Origin: Bdellovibrionales bacterium GWA1_52_35
GTDB lineage: Bacteria > Bdellovibrionota > UBA1018
Length of the DNA stretch: 64,000 bases
NCBI GenBank assembly: GCA_001769805.1
Contig: MEPO01000026.1
Span: 1 to 64,000, forward strand
Reading direction: 5' to 3'
The stretch's first letter is position 1; the number at the start of each line of letters is the position of its first letter. This document shows positions 1 through 10,331 of this stretch, one piece after another. Both the position numbers and the translations under genes were made by a program. The notes below the pieces were generated by a model that saw only the letters and a program-made list of their open reading frames with translations, was not told where the DNA came from and searched no databases.

Positions 1-1
1 T

Positions 2-526
2 GGTCCGTCGATCCGTAATCAATCAAATCCTAAACGCCAGCACCTTTTCAGCGGAGGTCAGCGTTCGGGTACGGATAAATGGTACCTTATTGTAGATTCA
101 TCGAGGAGTTTCAGTCCGTCGTTCGACCGTCCCCGCCGGAAACCCTGTGCGGTTTTTGTTTGGACTGGTTCCAGCTCTGATGCGAAGTTTGGACACAATC
201 ACATCAGAAGTGAGGTTGATGATCGCGGCGCTTTCAAGATCGCTTATTTTTCGGCCAGCGCGGAAACGCACGTAGACAATGAACCCGAAATTTCAGGATC
301 ACGAGCTTTGATTTTCAGAAATTGGAAAAATCCGCTTGGCCCAGGGATACTGGAGGAATCCATCCTCCGCAGAGGCCTGTCTCTAATCAACATATTTCAT
401 CAGCTTGTAAGTGGATTTGCCTTTCTTTTCTTTTCGCGACATATTCGAATTTTCGACGGCAAAGCCAAACCCTATTTCGCCGCTGCGGCTATCGCTGCTT
501 CAACGACGTTGGGATCAATGGGTTGA
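2..526 (+). CDS. Possible C-terminal part of a CDS truncated by the window start (unknown function)
   Basis: Frame 2 has no stop from base 2 to the TGA at 524-526 (GPSIRNQSNPKRQHLFSGGQRSGTDKWYLIVDSS...TTLGSMG*). The listed 72-aa ORF is only its tail. It overlaps the convergent gene end at 472. Confidence 0.35.
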   Translation, partial: GPSIRNQSNPKRQHLFSGGQRSGTDKWYLIVDSSRSFSPSFDRPRRKPCAVFVWTGSSSDAKFGHNHIRSEVDDRGAFKIAYFSASAETHVDNEPEISGSRALIFRNWKNPLGPGILEESILRRGLSLINIFHQLVSGFAFLFFSRHIRIFDGKAKPYFAAAAIAASTTLGSMG

Positions 527-1155
527 GGAATAATTTGGATAACGTCGGGTAGAATCTTGCTGACGGTTTGATCATTGACCGACCGAATTCCCTCAGTAAT
601 TGTTTCGACCCGTCTTTGCTTCTTGCATTCCGTCTGAAGCCCAAGGTCTTTCAAACTCACGGTTCGTGCGGGTTTCTGGTCCTGCTTGTTAAGATCAAGC
701 AACTGAAATGTGACGGAATCATCGTCCTTCGCGGATTTTTCAGCGATGAATTTGATAGCCAGCTTTTCCCCGGCGGTGTCCTCCGACACAATGGAGCCAA
801 GCTTTAATGTCAGGTTTCCTGCTCCGGTACCATGAACGATCCCGGATATTTGGTCAGAAGTCTTTGCATTCTTCACCTGGCAAACGATTTCCTCAATGAT
901 TTTTTGTTTTACATCGGCGAGATCGCCCTTAACCGTTGATTCGACTTTTCCAGCAACGGTTCGCGCATTTTCGATGGCTTCAGCCGCAGCCTTTTCCAGT
1001 GCGACTTTATCTTCCTTGGCCTTCTTTTCAATTTCTGCCTTACGAGCTATGGCCCTTTGCATTGCGTTTTTTATCACGGCTAACGTCGGGTCGGCGTGCG
1101 CAACCCCGGCTGAGAAAAGAACCGCAATGACTGACAATGCAATAATATTTTTCAT
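472..1155 (-). CDS. Exported hypothetical protein, Ala/Lys-rich
   Basis: Internal Met gives a clean signal peptide MKNIIALSVIAVLFSAGVAHA; the N-terminal extension in the ORF track is unlikely. Confidence 0.7.
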   Translation of the reverse strand: MKNIIALSVIAVLFSAGVAHADPTLAVIKNAMQRAIARKAEIEKKAKEDKVALEKAAAEAIENARTVAGKVESTVKGDLADVKQKIIEEIVCQVKNAKTSDQISGIVHGTGAGNLTLKLGSIVSEDTAGEKLAIKFIAEKSAKDDDSVTFQLLDLNKQDQKPARTVSLKDLGLQTECKKQRRVETITEGIRSVNDQTVSKILPDVIQIIPQPIDPNVVEAAIAAAAK

Positions 1156-1290
1156 GATTGACACTCCTATTCCCCAGCTCTTCAGAGCATCTAATTGCAA
1201 TGCGTAAGCCACTGAAAGCATTACCTATCTTATTGAAATAGTGGGGCTTTTATTAATGACAATGCCGCATTCAGTGTCTATCCTTTAGGC

Positions 1291-2259
1291 ATGTGGAAAT
1301 ACATGTGCCTTTTCCTACTACTGCCAGCCCTGGGCGGGCCATTGTTAATGAGCGCAAAGGCATCGGCGCAGAATACAGATATTCGATCCCCACAGCGTCG
1401 AAGTGGTTTGCAAGCTCAACGCGCAAAAGCTGCGCAGTCGCTGTCTTCAAGATATTTGGGCGGACACTATTTTTTGAAAAGTGCGCTCGTTGATATTCCT
1501 TTCATTGCACCCTATGTCAGCTCGTCATTAGAGGGCGCTTTTGCCACCCTTCATATTGCAGACGCAGAGTCCGATATAAAAGCCGCCGGACTCACGCCTT
1601 CGTTTTCCGGTCAGTTCCATATAGCCAACGCCGTGGGTATAGAGCTTGGAGCAGGTTTCTCTGAAATCATTGGGGCCGATGATTATTCAGCACTGGTCTT
1701 GGGGGCCAATTTCTCTTATGCGATTTCAGCAACCCTGCGGGTTCCTATCATTAGGGAAGAGCAGTGGATGCTTACAACCATGCTGAAGTTTGCCCCCAAG
1801 CATGGAACGAGCTTTTCTCCTCTTGTTGCAGTTGCCAATGAAATTACGACAAAGGCCCAATCATCTAATTTTTTGATTTCAACGTCTACTTCGCATATCG
1901 AACCTGGCCTATTAGCGGCGGTAACATTAAGCCCGGTCTTCGGGCTGAGCGCGGAACTTAGCCGAATTTTCGCCACAACAACGACTACACCTGGCGGGGA
2001 TCAAACTGACGATGGCACCGTTCGCACAGGCCTCGCCCTTAGCTCTAACCTTCGCCCGCTACTTGCCATCCCCATTGGCTTGACGGCTGCGTATCGCAAT
2101 GATTGGCCCACGCGTTCCGGTGTGGAAGCAACACCCATGTATGAATTTGGAATTTTTGAAATGCTTCGGCCTAATTTCAACTTCGGGGCTGAAATGACCC
2201 GACTGATGACATCTACGCCTACAATTTCTGTGTTGCTCTCGTTGACATACTATTACTGA
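1291..2259 (+). CDS. Exported outer-membrane beta-barrel-like protein
   Basis: Signal peptide, alternating hydrophobic strands, C-terminal aromatic ending (SLTYYY). Confidence 0.65.
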   Translation: MWKYMCLFLLLPALGGPLLMSAKASAQNTDIRSPQRRSGLQAQRAKAAQSLSSRYLGGHYFLKSALVDIPFIAPYVSSSLEGAFATLHIADAESDIKAAGLTPSFSGQFHIANAVGIELGAGFSEIIGADDYSALVLGANFSYAISATLRVPIIREEQWMLTTMLKFAPKHGTSFSPLVAVANEITTKAQSSNFLISTSTSHIEPGLLAAVTLSPVFGLSAELSRIFATTTTTPGGDQTDDGTVRTGLALSSNLRPLLAIPIGLTAAYRNDWPTRSGVEATPMYEFGIFEMLRPNFNFGAEMTRLMTSTPTISVLLSLTYYY

Positions 2260-2605
2260 TGGCCTTCGAACGCGACAGGCACGAAGAAAGGTCGGCGTAC
2301 CCTTGGTGGTATTTGGAACCCAGCCACATTGGGTTTCATCTTTTAAGCATTGCCACTTATCCTCGGTTTGAGTGACAGACGTAGATATTTTTCCAAAATT
2401 CTTTTGATCAGATGAACAAAATCTATCAAATACGCGGAGTGTGGGTCTTGTTTCAACTAACATTTCTTCAGGATTCGCTCCGGTTGATTGTGCGCGAATT
2501 TATTTCAAGGAAGTAAAAAAAGCAGTGCTCACCTGCGAGCTGAGAGGTCATCCGTCGAATAGAAACAAGAAAACAAATATTCACCAGCAAGAGCCCGTTC
2601 GTTCT

Positions 2606-4417
2606 TCAGGGGGCATGAAACAGAACTCTAAGAATTTGCTCCTTGCAGCGCGTTTTGGACTTAATTGACTGAGAACCACGATAGCGTGCAGGAATAAGAT
2701 CCAAGTACAGGTCCGGGTCAAGCCCGGCGCCCCTGACATAGGACCTGTATTGTTTCAAAACTTCAGCATCGTCCGTCGGCGGGAGAAGTGTTCCCACGAG
2801 GACCCGATCTGGTAAATTCTTGAGATAGTTAATCCGTCCCTCGAAAAGGTCGGCAATTTTTTTGAGATCGTCCGCATTTCGCTGAGCTCTGAGTGCCCGC
2901 AGTTCCACGGTGCGGAAGGATTCTGCCACATTTTCCTTGGTAACCCGGGTCAGATTCACCGCCATGTATTTCTGGGACGGATCGCCATAGACGGGGGAAT
3001 GAAAGTAAACGCGCCTTTCAATTTCTTTCGCAAGCTGATTTCGCCCTCTGATTAATCCGTAATCAAAATCCGATATCACTTTGCGAAAGGCAATTTTTTG
3101 ATCGGAGCGGAGCTTTGCCACAGGTGTGGCATTGCCCTGGTCTAGGCTGAGAGCGCCAAAAGCAAGTCCCGGATGGTTCGAATAATCGACCAGGAAGTCC
3201 CGTAACAGCCGTCCGTCTTCCGGAAAGGCTGAAGTCAGGTCAATGTGAATATGTCCGCCCCCAACTCCCGGTTTGGGTTTCAACCCGAGTTCCTCACAGG
3301 CATCAAAGATATCTTGCTGGATTCTCGCATGGAACGCATCAAGATCCTTAAGTGTCATCTCCTTGGATTGAAATTCGAGGACCGACGTATCGAGGCCAGC
3401 AATAAACCACCAACCGTCAGGATAAGTCACCCTGAGCTCGGGTGTTCGCCATCCGTCAGACCAGACATGGAACTGCTCTTCAATTTTACAGCCCTTGCGC
3501 AAACACAACTCCTGAATCTTGATCTTATAGCGTTCCAGCGCTTCCTTGTTTTCCGCCCGAACTGCCGTGACATCGCCATTGGGCATGGACCAGTTCGCAT
3601 TCAGCATGTTCTCATTGGTAAAGGTCAATTCAGGCCCGACCTTGATCGACACCGCTCGGCTTCGAGTGGAAGGGGGTATTTCCGGGACCGCTTCGGGAGC
3701 GAGGGAGAAAACCTTCGGAAATTCATGGAGGTCCAGCACGGCAACGGTATAATTGCCGGATTTCGCCCGCCCCCAAGGGGCGCGATAGGATTTATCCGTG
3801 ATTCCACCAGGATTCATGAGATCTTTAAGTAAACGCCCGGAATAGTCGAGTTCATACGAATCCACCGTGATGAGTTGGCCTTTGTCTTTGATTACAGTGA
3901 AAGCATGGTCTTCTATTAACCCGCCCGTATTCACCTTGGCATAGACGTATTGGTTGGGCACTCCGGCCTCCTTGAGTGCGAGGTGAGTCAACAAAGCGTA
4001 TTCCCGGCAGACTCCCGCTTTAGCGACAGCATATTCTCCAAGCGGAATTTCTCGCTTCAGTTCACGAAATTGTTTCAGGGTCCTCAGATAGTCTTTGTCT
4101 TCATAATTTCGGTTTGGCAGGAGTACCGTTCGGATAAACTGGACAATTGAACGGATTTTATCCTCCTGCGGAAGAGACTTGACGTTCCGTGCGTGATCCC
4201 AAAGAGGAGCTAGAGCGGGATGATTTTTGTCGATGATGTAATCCGGCTGAAAGCCACCGTGTCCGAGGGAGCCTTCCATCACTGAGCCGTCTGGAATATC
4301 GCGAAAGGCAGTCGATTTTAACCCACTATAGGCCAGACTCGCCCCTGAAATTACAAATACAAATTGCAGGAGGATCAAAGCCGTTCGCATTGACCTGAAA
4401 AATGGACCGTACTTCAT
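2606..4417 (-). CDS. Transglutaminase-like domain protein, exported
   Basis: KAGVCREYALLTHLALKEAGVPNQYVYAK...DHAFTVI...VDSYELDYSGRL resembles a transglutaminase-like C/H/D core; N-terminal hydrophobic segment. Confidence 0.65.
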   Translation of the reverse strand: MKYGPFFRSMRTALILLQFVFVISGASLAYSGLKSTAFRDIPDGSVMEGSLGHGGFQPDYIIDKNHPALAPLWDHARNVKSLPQEDKIRSIVQFIRTVLLPNRNYEDKDYLRTLKQFRELKREIPLGEYAVAKAGVCREYALLTHLALKEAGVPNQYVYAKVNTGGLIEDHAFTVIKDKGQLITVDSYELDYSGRLLKDLMNPGGITDKSYRAPWGRAKSGNYTVAVLDLHEFPKVFSLAPEAVPEIPPSTRSRAVSIKVGPELTFTNENMLNANWSMPNGDVTAVRAENKEALERYKIKIQELCLRKGCKIEEQFHVWSDGWRTPELRVTYPDGWWFIAGLDTSVLEFQSKEMTLKDLDAFHARIQQDIFDACEELGLKPKPGVGGGHIHIDLTSAFPEDGRLLRDFLVDYSNHPGLAFGALSLDQGNATPVAKLRSDQKIAFRKVISDFDYGLIRGRNQLAKEIERRVYFHSPVYGDPSQKYMAVNLTRVTKENVAESFRTVELRALRAQRNADDLKKIADLFEGRINYLKNLPDRVLVGTLLPPTDDAEVLKQYRSYVRGAGLDPDLYLDLIPARYRGSQSIKSKTRCKEQILRVLFHAP

Positions 4418-4576
4418 CGATATCTTTTCGGAATTCTTGAATTTGGTCTTGAGAATAACCGGCGAAAGAAATTACTTGTCGCTTATAACGTGGCGCATCG
4501 GGCCATTAACTGTCAATAATGCCCTCTCATTTAGAAGGACATTATCCTGCACCTTCAGTCGACCAAAGATCTCAAT

Positions 4577-4948
4577 TCAATATTCGCAAGCGGCTGCCGT
4601 GGAGTCATCACCGCCGTCACGCGTAGACGAAATTATTTTTCCGTCGATAGTTGCTACGACTCGGAAAACAATTTGATCGATAACTGACCTCTGAGTGGGG
4701 CATGTATCAACCTGCGCTTTGACCAGCATCGAGCATGCGACACGACTTCCACTTGTTCCGGGAAATGGTTCACAGGTCGCGCTGTTTGGAATGTAACAAG
4801 CCCAGCGGTAAAGGTTATTTGGACGAAGCGTCCAGGAATACCGGTCAAAGTTACGCAGGGTGCTTTCTAGGGCTTCTGGGGCTGCAGACGCGTACAAGTT
4901 GATCGAGAACAGGAACGTAATGACGGATAAAGTTATTAAACGGAACAT
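4577..4948 (-). CDS. Small secreted Cys-containing protein
   Basis: Start at internal Met MFRLITLSVITFLFSINLYASA (signal peptide); several Cys. Confidence 0.55.
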   Translation of the reverse strand: MFRLITLSVITFLFSINLYASAAPEALESTLRNFDRYSWTLRPNNLYRWACYIPNSATCEPFPGTSGSRVACSMLVKAQVDTCPTQRSVIDQIVFRVVATIDGKIISSTRDGGDDSTAAACEY

Positions 4949-5544
4949 GTGGCCCTCTCTATAATGCAAACGATGAATAGTTGAGAAGCAAGGCGGGAAT
5001 AGGTGAACCTGCAATCCTGCTATGCAGCCCGCCTCTCTTCAGAAAACACCGTCATTGCTGGGGAGAGAGAGGTAAGGAACCCCAGCTGAGTATTTCCTTC
5101 ATTGATTTGGCTTGATACCTTGATTTTTAACAGCTGTAAAGATGGCTGATTCATTTCGCTTCTCGAACCCGTCAAAGAGAATGAGTATTTCTGATCACGT
5201 CGTCAGCGGGACGGTCGTGATGTCAGCGCAAAAATTTCCGATTTCTCCGGTGTCTTCAAAGTGTTTTAATGCCCCTCGCAACTGAAGGACATTATTGCGA
5301 ACCCTACATATGAGAGTCAAGGTGATGAGATACAATACCGCTCCCGATACGGCCCAAAATGAGTTTCGCATTTCTCCTTGGCAATTAAAAAGAAATTCAA
5401 GAGAAAATGCACATCTACCTGATTGCTCGCAATGAACACTCCGATTTGGCACTAAAGACCATGGATAATGCCCGGCTCCGTCGATTGAAGCTTGTGCCGG
5501 CCGAAATTGGAAGGAGCCCGGAGGGTTGATCTTTGAACTGAGTT

Positions 5545-6036
5545 TTATTTCCAAGAAGCTGGCATGACTGATGACAAAACTTTATTAATGGCATGCAGTA
5601 GACATAAGCTGGCTCCGTTGCGGATATAGAACTGCCGTTTCGTGGATTGAAGCTGAGGCAGAACTCGTTTTAAATCGTGATTCTTTGATTTTTCTATAAC
5701 GTCTATGTACTCATTCAATTTTTCAACGACGGAGAGCTTCATGGTTGGGCTCAGTCGTGATCTGATTTTATTCAATGCGACAATTTGAGATTCCAATAAG
5801 CGTGGTTCGACCAAGTCTTTAGATGGAAGATAAGCATATACAATCGATCCCAAGGCATTGGGATTGCGAGATCCTGTCATTTCCAAATAGTTCAATAGGG
5901 AATCAATGGCATTAACCTGCTGGGACTGAGAAATCTTAAATCCAAGCTTATTTCTAAAAATATTCTGTGCCGCACTAATTAAGTCTGCAAATATTTGCGT
6001 GGATTCTGCGGCTTCAAGACCTTGTTGCTTTGCCAA
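5545..6036 (-). CDS. Hypothetical helical protein
   Basis: 163-aa ORF with protein-like composition; no recognised motif. Confidence 0.4.
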   Translation of the reverse strand: MAKQQGLEAAESTQIFADLISAAQNIFRNKLGFKISQSQQVNAIDSLLNYLEMTGSRNPNALGSIVYAYLPSKDLVEPRLLESQIVALNKIRSRLSPTMKLSVVEKLNEYIDVIEKSKNHDLKRVLPQLQSTKRQFYIRNGASLCLLHAINKVLSSVMPASWK

Positions 6037-6380
6037 TTGGATTAACCGTCAGGAATGCACTGAATTCCTATACAGATCGCCATACTGGCCGAAAAGACGA
6101 GGACTTTCGCCCCCCCTTTCCGGGCTCTAGCTTTTTACGAGAGACGAAAGAAAAGGGTGCGGCACCGGATGACATCGCCCCGGGGGGCACTGGTTTTAGG
6201 CTGGTGCCGATGGCTCAGCCCCTTCGACGATGCAAATTCGGATTTGGCAAACTGGTTTTGAGTTTCCATTTTTTTTGTGAGAACCAGCTGCCGAAACCCG
6301 CCGACGATGTTCGCTGGCCATCGAGCCGGGCCGTCTGGATTTAGAATCGCGGCTCTGGTTTTGGTGCTGCAGTACTTTGA

Positions 6381-6863
6381 TCAGGCCGCGTCGTCTTCGG
6401 GTACTTCCTTCACCACAGTCATATCCACTCGATACCCGAGAACTGCCAGCAGGCGCATCATCTCGTCCACCGATTTCTTGTAGTTGGCGGGATCAAGCAG
6501 GCGATAAAGCTGGCTGGGGGAGGTCTTGAGCCTTCGGACGATTTCGTGCTTACTGATGCCGGATCGCTTGATCTGCGTAATCGCATCAACAGTTAGTTTG
6601 TGCAAGGTGATCTCCCTGTGATAGTCAGGGTCGCGGTTATAGTGCAGGAATACATCCAAATGAATGGAATCCTCCTTGCCTGAACTCATAATGTAAGTGA
6701 TGGCCTCGTTTCCCAGTTCCGAGTCCACGTATGCGGCCTTGATCTTGTCCTTCAGGCTTGGCTTGAGGTCGAGACGGGCAAAAGGCAGGGTCAGGATTCC
6801 CCTTGCTGTCTCAATTTCGAAACATCTCTTCCGTGAATTGATTATAACTTTCTTGATCTTCAT
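6381..6863 (-). CDS. HTH (XRE-like) protein, candidate antitoxin
   Basis: C-terminal HTH-like SKHEIVRRLKTSPSQLYRLLD...; adjacent to a DUF4160-like ORF. Confidence 0.6.
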   Translation of the reverse strand: MKIKKVIINSRKRCFEIETARGILTLPFARLDLKPSLKDKIKAAYVDSELGNEAITYIMSSGKEDSIHLDVFLHYNRDPDYHREITLHKLTVDAITQIKRSGISKHEIVRRLKTSPSQLYRLLDPANYKKSVDEMMRLLAVLGYRVDMTVVKEVPEDDAA

Positions 6864-6879
6864 AGCTTGCCCTCCTTTA

Positions 6880-7104
6880 CTAAATCACTGAGCAGGCATC
6901 CAAGTTCCATTTCACAATGAGTTTGCCGTCACGATAGACATGGACATGCCGTGGGCGGTGGTCGCCCTTGTAGGTTATAAAAACATATCCGCCTCTTCTG
7001 ATCTTACCCATAGCTCCATCAACTATTACCACTGAAGGTAATACTTCGTCAATGGAGCATTTGCAACCGTTACAACCAGCAAATGTGGATGCTGTGAAAA
7101 GCAA
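6880..7104 (-). CDS. DUF4160-like protein, candidate toxin partner (start uncertain)
   Basis: GGYVFITYKGDHRPRHVHVYRDGKLIVKWNLD matches the DUF4160 H-x-P-x-HVHV pattern. Confidence 0.6.
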   Translation of the reverse strand: MLFTASTFAGCNGCKCSIDEVLPSVVIVDGAMGKIRRGGYVFITYKGDHRPRHVHVYRDGKLIVKWNLDACSVI

Positions 7105-7214
7105 GTTGTTGATATTTATTATTTCAGTAGCTTGATGGAGTTTTTCGCGCGCTATGTGTCAAACTGTTTTTTAATTTTCTGCTGGGGGTTGAAACTTAGA
7201 GCGACGGAAATCGT

Positions 7215-7406
7215 TCAGTCCTGAGCAGCCTTTTTGTTTTTTTTACTCAAAGCCGCAGACAGATGCCGGCTCTGGTCCTCTAAAACTCTGATCTGCTCGT
7301 CCTTCTCAGATAATTCCGCCTTGAGTCGCGCAATTTCCGATTGCGCAGCTTTCAGCTCACTTTGAAGTTTATTCAAACCCAGAGGTTTGTCGGTGAGATG
7401 TGCCAT
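7215..7406 (-). CDS. Small coiled-coil protein
   Basis: LQSELKAAQSEIARLKAELSEKDEQIRVLEDQ heptads. Confidence 0.45.
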   Translation of the reverse strand: MAHLTDKPLGLNKLQSELKAAQSEIARLKAELSEKDEQIRVLEDQSRHLSAALSKKNKKAAQD

Positions 7407-7535
7407 AATTCAATGAGTATACGGGATATTCTTTCATTGAGAAAGCCATGACGCGCGTTTGACCAATGGTTGTTGAAATCCGCAGTCCCATAGGCTGTGT
7501 TGATTCTGCGCATCTATTGTATATTGATCGTCAAG

Positions 7536-8210
7536 ATGGCCAGAAAACGCATAGATCTGAAGTCAGCCATTCAAGCGATTGAAAAACGGGGAATACTCCT
7601 GGTTTTCCCGGTCAACAATTCCAAGGAGCCGCCTTCGCTCTGGAGCGAATATTATCCTCGCACCAAGATGCGCTGGGAATGGGACGATACGGGTCAAGCC
7701 GGAGTAGCCCGCCTTTGGGCACTTCGAGCCGAGCTGGCCGAATCCCGTCGTGTTTTATACACCAAATGGTACCGCGGACGTGCGACCCTGATTGCGCGAG
7801 ACCTCTTCGTACCGATGCTTTCAACTCTCGGCACCTCGATTAATCCCAAGCTGCAGCTCTCAGCCGAAGCCCGCCGTGTCCTGGAAATCCTGGAAATGGA
7901 CTCCCCACTTTCCACGCGTCAGCTCAAAAGAGCAGCAGATCTCCAAGGCCGATTTCAGGAAGCAACTTATAACCGTTGCCTGAAGGAACTCTGGTCTCAG
8001 CTTTTGATAGTAGGCGTGGGTGAAGTGGACGAAGGGAGCTTTCCATCACTGGCGATCGGTTCCACCCGGCTTATTTTTGAAGAACTTTGGGCGCAGGCCG
8101 AACAGCTTTTGGCTCAAAAAGCGGCCACACTTGAATTGATCCGCGCGAAGCTCGGCGAGAGTTCACAGTGGATGCGATTTTTCAGTTCCCAGCTCCAAAC
8201 CGGCAGATAA
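7536..8210 (+). CDS. AlkZ-related (winged-helix-like) protein
   Basis: MARKRIDLKSAIQAI...; MRWEWDDTGQAGVARLWALRAELAESRRVLYTKWYRGRATLIARDLF resembles AlkZ-related proteins. Confidence 0.5.
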   Translation: MARKRIDLKSAIQAIEKRGILLVFPVNNSKEPPSLWSEYYPRTKMRWEWDDTGQAGVARLWALRAELAESRRVLYTKWYRGRATLIARDLFVPMLSTLGTSINPKLQLSAEARRVLEILEMDSPLSTRQLKRAADLQGRFQEATYNRCLKELWSQLLIVGVGEVDEGSFPSLAIGSTRLIFEELWAQAEQLLAQKAATLELIRAKLGESSQWMRFFSSQLQTGR

Positions 8211-8315
8211 CAGGGCACTTCATCGGTATTAGCAATACTAAATCTGTTCACTTGACCCTTCTGAAAACTCCCTCATAATAAGAAAAAGTGTTTAACCAAC
8301 TCAGGAGATTTAAAA

Positions 8316-8804
8316 ATGAGGAAGTTTTTTAAGCTTGCGTCGCTGACAGTGTTGCTCAGCCTCGTGACGGCAACATTACCGGCAGCATCTTTTGGAATGG
8401 ATCATTCATTGCGTCTCGCGCAGATTTCTGTTTTTCAGAAAGATGGCGACACCTTCTCCGGAATGCTCACCTATAATCCCGGTTTTCACCTTCTGATTCC
8501 CATGCGCGGCGATTTCGGAGCATCCCTGTTCAAATCTGCGGCAGGAACCAAGAGCAAATTCGTTGTCCTGAACGCGAAACTCATGGCGGACCTCAAATTT
8601 TCCGACTCCCTCTCCTGGGAAGTCGGACCTGGCGTACAGCACTGGATTGACAACGGAGACCTGAAGCTTATTGTCGGCACCAACCTCGTTCACCATACGA
8701 AGAGCAGGTTTCTCGGAATCGCTGATCAGCTTTTCGTCGGTTACAACGCAGTCATCATCAAAAATCTTTTAACCCACGAAATCCTTGTTGGATTCGGAAT
8801 TTAA
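8316..8804 (+). CDS. Exported hypothetical protein
   Basis: Signal peptide MRKFFKLASLTVLLSLVTATLPAASFG. Confidence 0.65.
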   Translation: MRKFFKLASLTVLLSLVTATLPAASFGMDHSLRLAQISVFQKDGDTFSGMLTYNPGFHLLIPMRGDFGASLFKSAAGTKSKFVVLNAKLMADLKFSDSLSWEVGPGVQHWIDNGDLKLIVGTNLVHHTKSRFLGIADQLFVGYNAVIIKNLLTHEILVGFGI

Positions 8805-8817
8805 GAAGGAGTTCATC

Positions 8818-9549
8818 GTGAAAACGTCATTACTCTATAAAACATTCATTGCTCTCGGCTTGATTGCCGGAGTCACCACCACCACGCTCATGATCTCTTC
8901 CTGCGGCAAAGGCGTTTTGGGAGGAACAACCGCCCAGCTAAGCTTCAACGATGCAACAATTACCGCATCCATGTTTGATCTGCTCAAAACCTTCAAACTG
9001 TTCCCCGAAGCACTCGCCGCTCCAGCCACTCCCGTATACTTCGGCATAAAATTCCTGGCTGCCTATCTGGCTGAAGATGTGGATCCCATCACCCAGAACA
9101 ACGCCGGACAGGTCGCAAAAATTTACGTCAATCCTGAATGCCCGGACAATCCTGGCTGTAGCAGCTCTGAAGCCGTAACTACCTTCTTTGATTTCGCGCG
9201 CACCTCCACGGAAGTGAACGCGGAACTCAACGGACAGAAGCGGATCATCAAACCCGGCACTTACAAATATGTACGCCTGGACTTCTGTATCGGCGGCGGC
9301 ACTCGCAACGTCGCCTTCCGGGAAACGGCTGGAAGCGAACTGGTTTACGCGAACTCAAACAACTGTGGAAGGACCAGCCAACCCATGACCCCTCCCCTGG
9401 CGATCACTGAAGGAGATCAGGTGATCATCAACCTGAATTACACCCTGACCGACCTCGTGGTCGACTCCCCCGGAGGCGACGTCTCTCCGATCAGTGGTAC
9501 GCGTTCAGTCAGCTTCCCTGATTTTATTCCCACTGCAAAGAAGCTCTGA
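8818..9549 (+). CDS. Lipoprotein, unknown function
   Basis: GTG start after aagaaggag; VKTSLLYKTFIALGLIAGVTTTTLMISSCGKG lipobox-like signal. Confidence 0.65.
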   Translation: MKTSLLYKTFIALGLIAGVTTTTLMISSCGKGVLGGTTAQLSFNDATITASMFDLLKTFKLFPEALAAPATPVYFGIKFLAAYLAEDVDPITQNNAGQVAKIYVNPECPDNPGCSSSEAVTTFFDFARTSTEVNAELNGQKRIIKPGTYKYVRLDFCIGGGTRNVAFRETAGSELVYANSNNCGRTSQPMTPPLAITEGDQVIINLNYTLTDLVVDSPGGDVSPISGTRSVSFPDFIPTAKKL

Positions 9550-9680
9550 GTACCGCCTGCGTCAGGGGAGAGCGATCGGACTACTGCAAATTACAGTTGG
9601 CAGCTACTTTCCCCTCAAACAGTGCTAACATTGAAGTATCTGCGTATCTGCAATTTGAATTATCGGTTTCGAGGGGCAAA

Positions 9681-10331
9681 GTGGACATAGAGAATTATCA
9701 TCGCAACTCTATTAACAACTCAGGCATGAGCCTGATCGAAGTCATGATTGCCGCCGTCATCGGCATGATTGTCCTTTATGGCATTTCAGTGATGATGACT
9801 TTCAATATGAGAACCAGCAAAAGCATCCAACTCTCAATGGACTTCAATCAACTCAGCTCAACTATTCAACAGATCATCAACAATCCGACTGCTTGCAAAG
9901 ACGTCTTCTCGAAATTCAACTTCACTGCCCCTACCGGGGGTTCCCTGCCCAGACCCATCACAGGGGCAGTCCTTTCTCCTCTTGAATTAAATGGTGCAAT
10001 TATCGCAAAAATTAACGCAGATGACGGCGGTTTGAAAGTGACGAAACTCGAGTTTGACAATTTGAAAGATGTCCTTCCTTCCCTGGGCAACAACAATCGT
10101 TATCTTGTGAACCTTCACCTGGAAGCGACCAAGAGTATCGGCGGCAAAGCCGCGGTCGGCGCTCAAAATTCCTGGCAGGATTTCATGATGACCCTGGTTG
10201 TGAACCCCGGTAATCAAATCGTCGAGTGCTATAGCACCAGCACCGCAGAGCAAAACTGCATTGACATGGGAGGGACTTACAGCGCGAGCTCGATTCCCAA
10301 ATGTCGGATGCCGGCGGTGTACCAGCCATGA
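9681..10331 (+). CDS. Type IV pilin-like (pseudopilin) protein
   Basis: GTG start after gagggg; NNSG|MSLIEVMIAAVIGMIVLYGI prepilin peptidase site with Glu at +5. Confidence 0.8.
   Translation: MDIENYHRNSINNSGMSLIEVMIAAVIGMIVLYGISVMMTFNMRTSKSIQLSMDFNQLSSTIQQIINNPTACKDVFSKFNFTAPTGGSLPRPITGAVLSPLELNGAIIAKINADDGGLKVTKLEFDNLKDVLPSLGNNNRYLVNLHLEATKSIGGKAAVGAQNSWQDFMMTLVVNPGNQIVECYSTSTAEQNCIDMGGTYSASSIPKCRMPAVYQP

Noticed and set aside
5195-5554. 119-aa minus-strand ORF (possible 58-aa membrane peptide MRNSFWAVSG...)
   Set aside because: One hydrophobic segment but no RBS or recognisable family; insufficient support.
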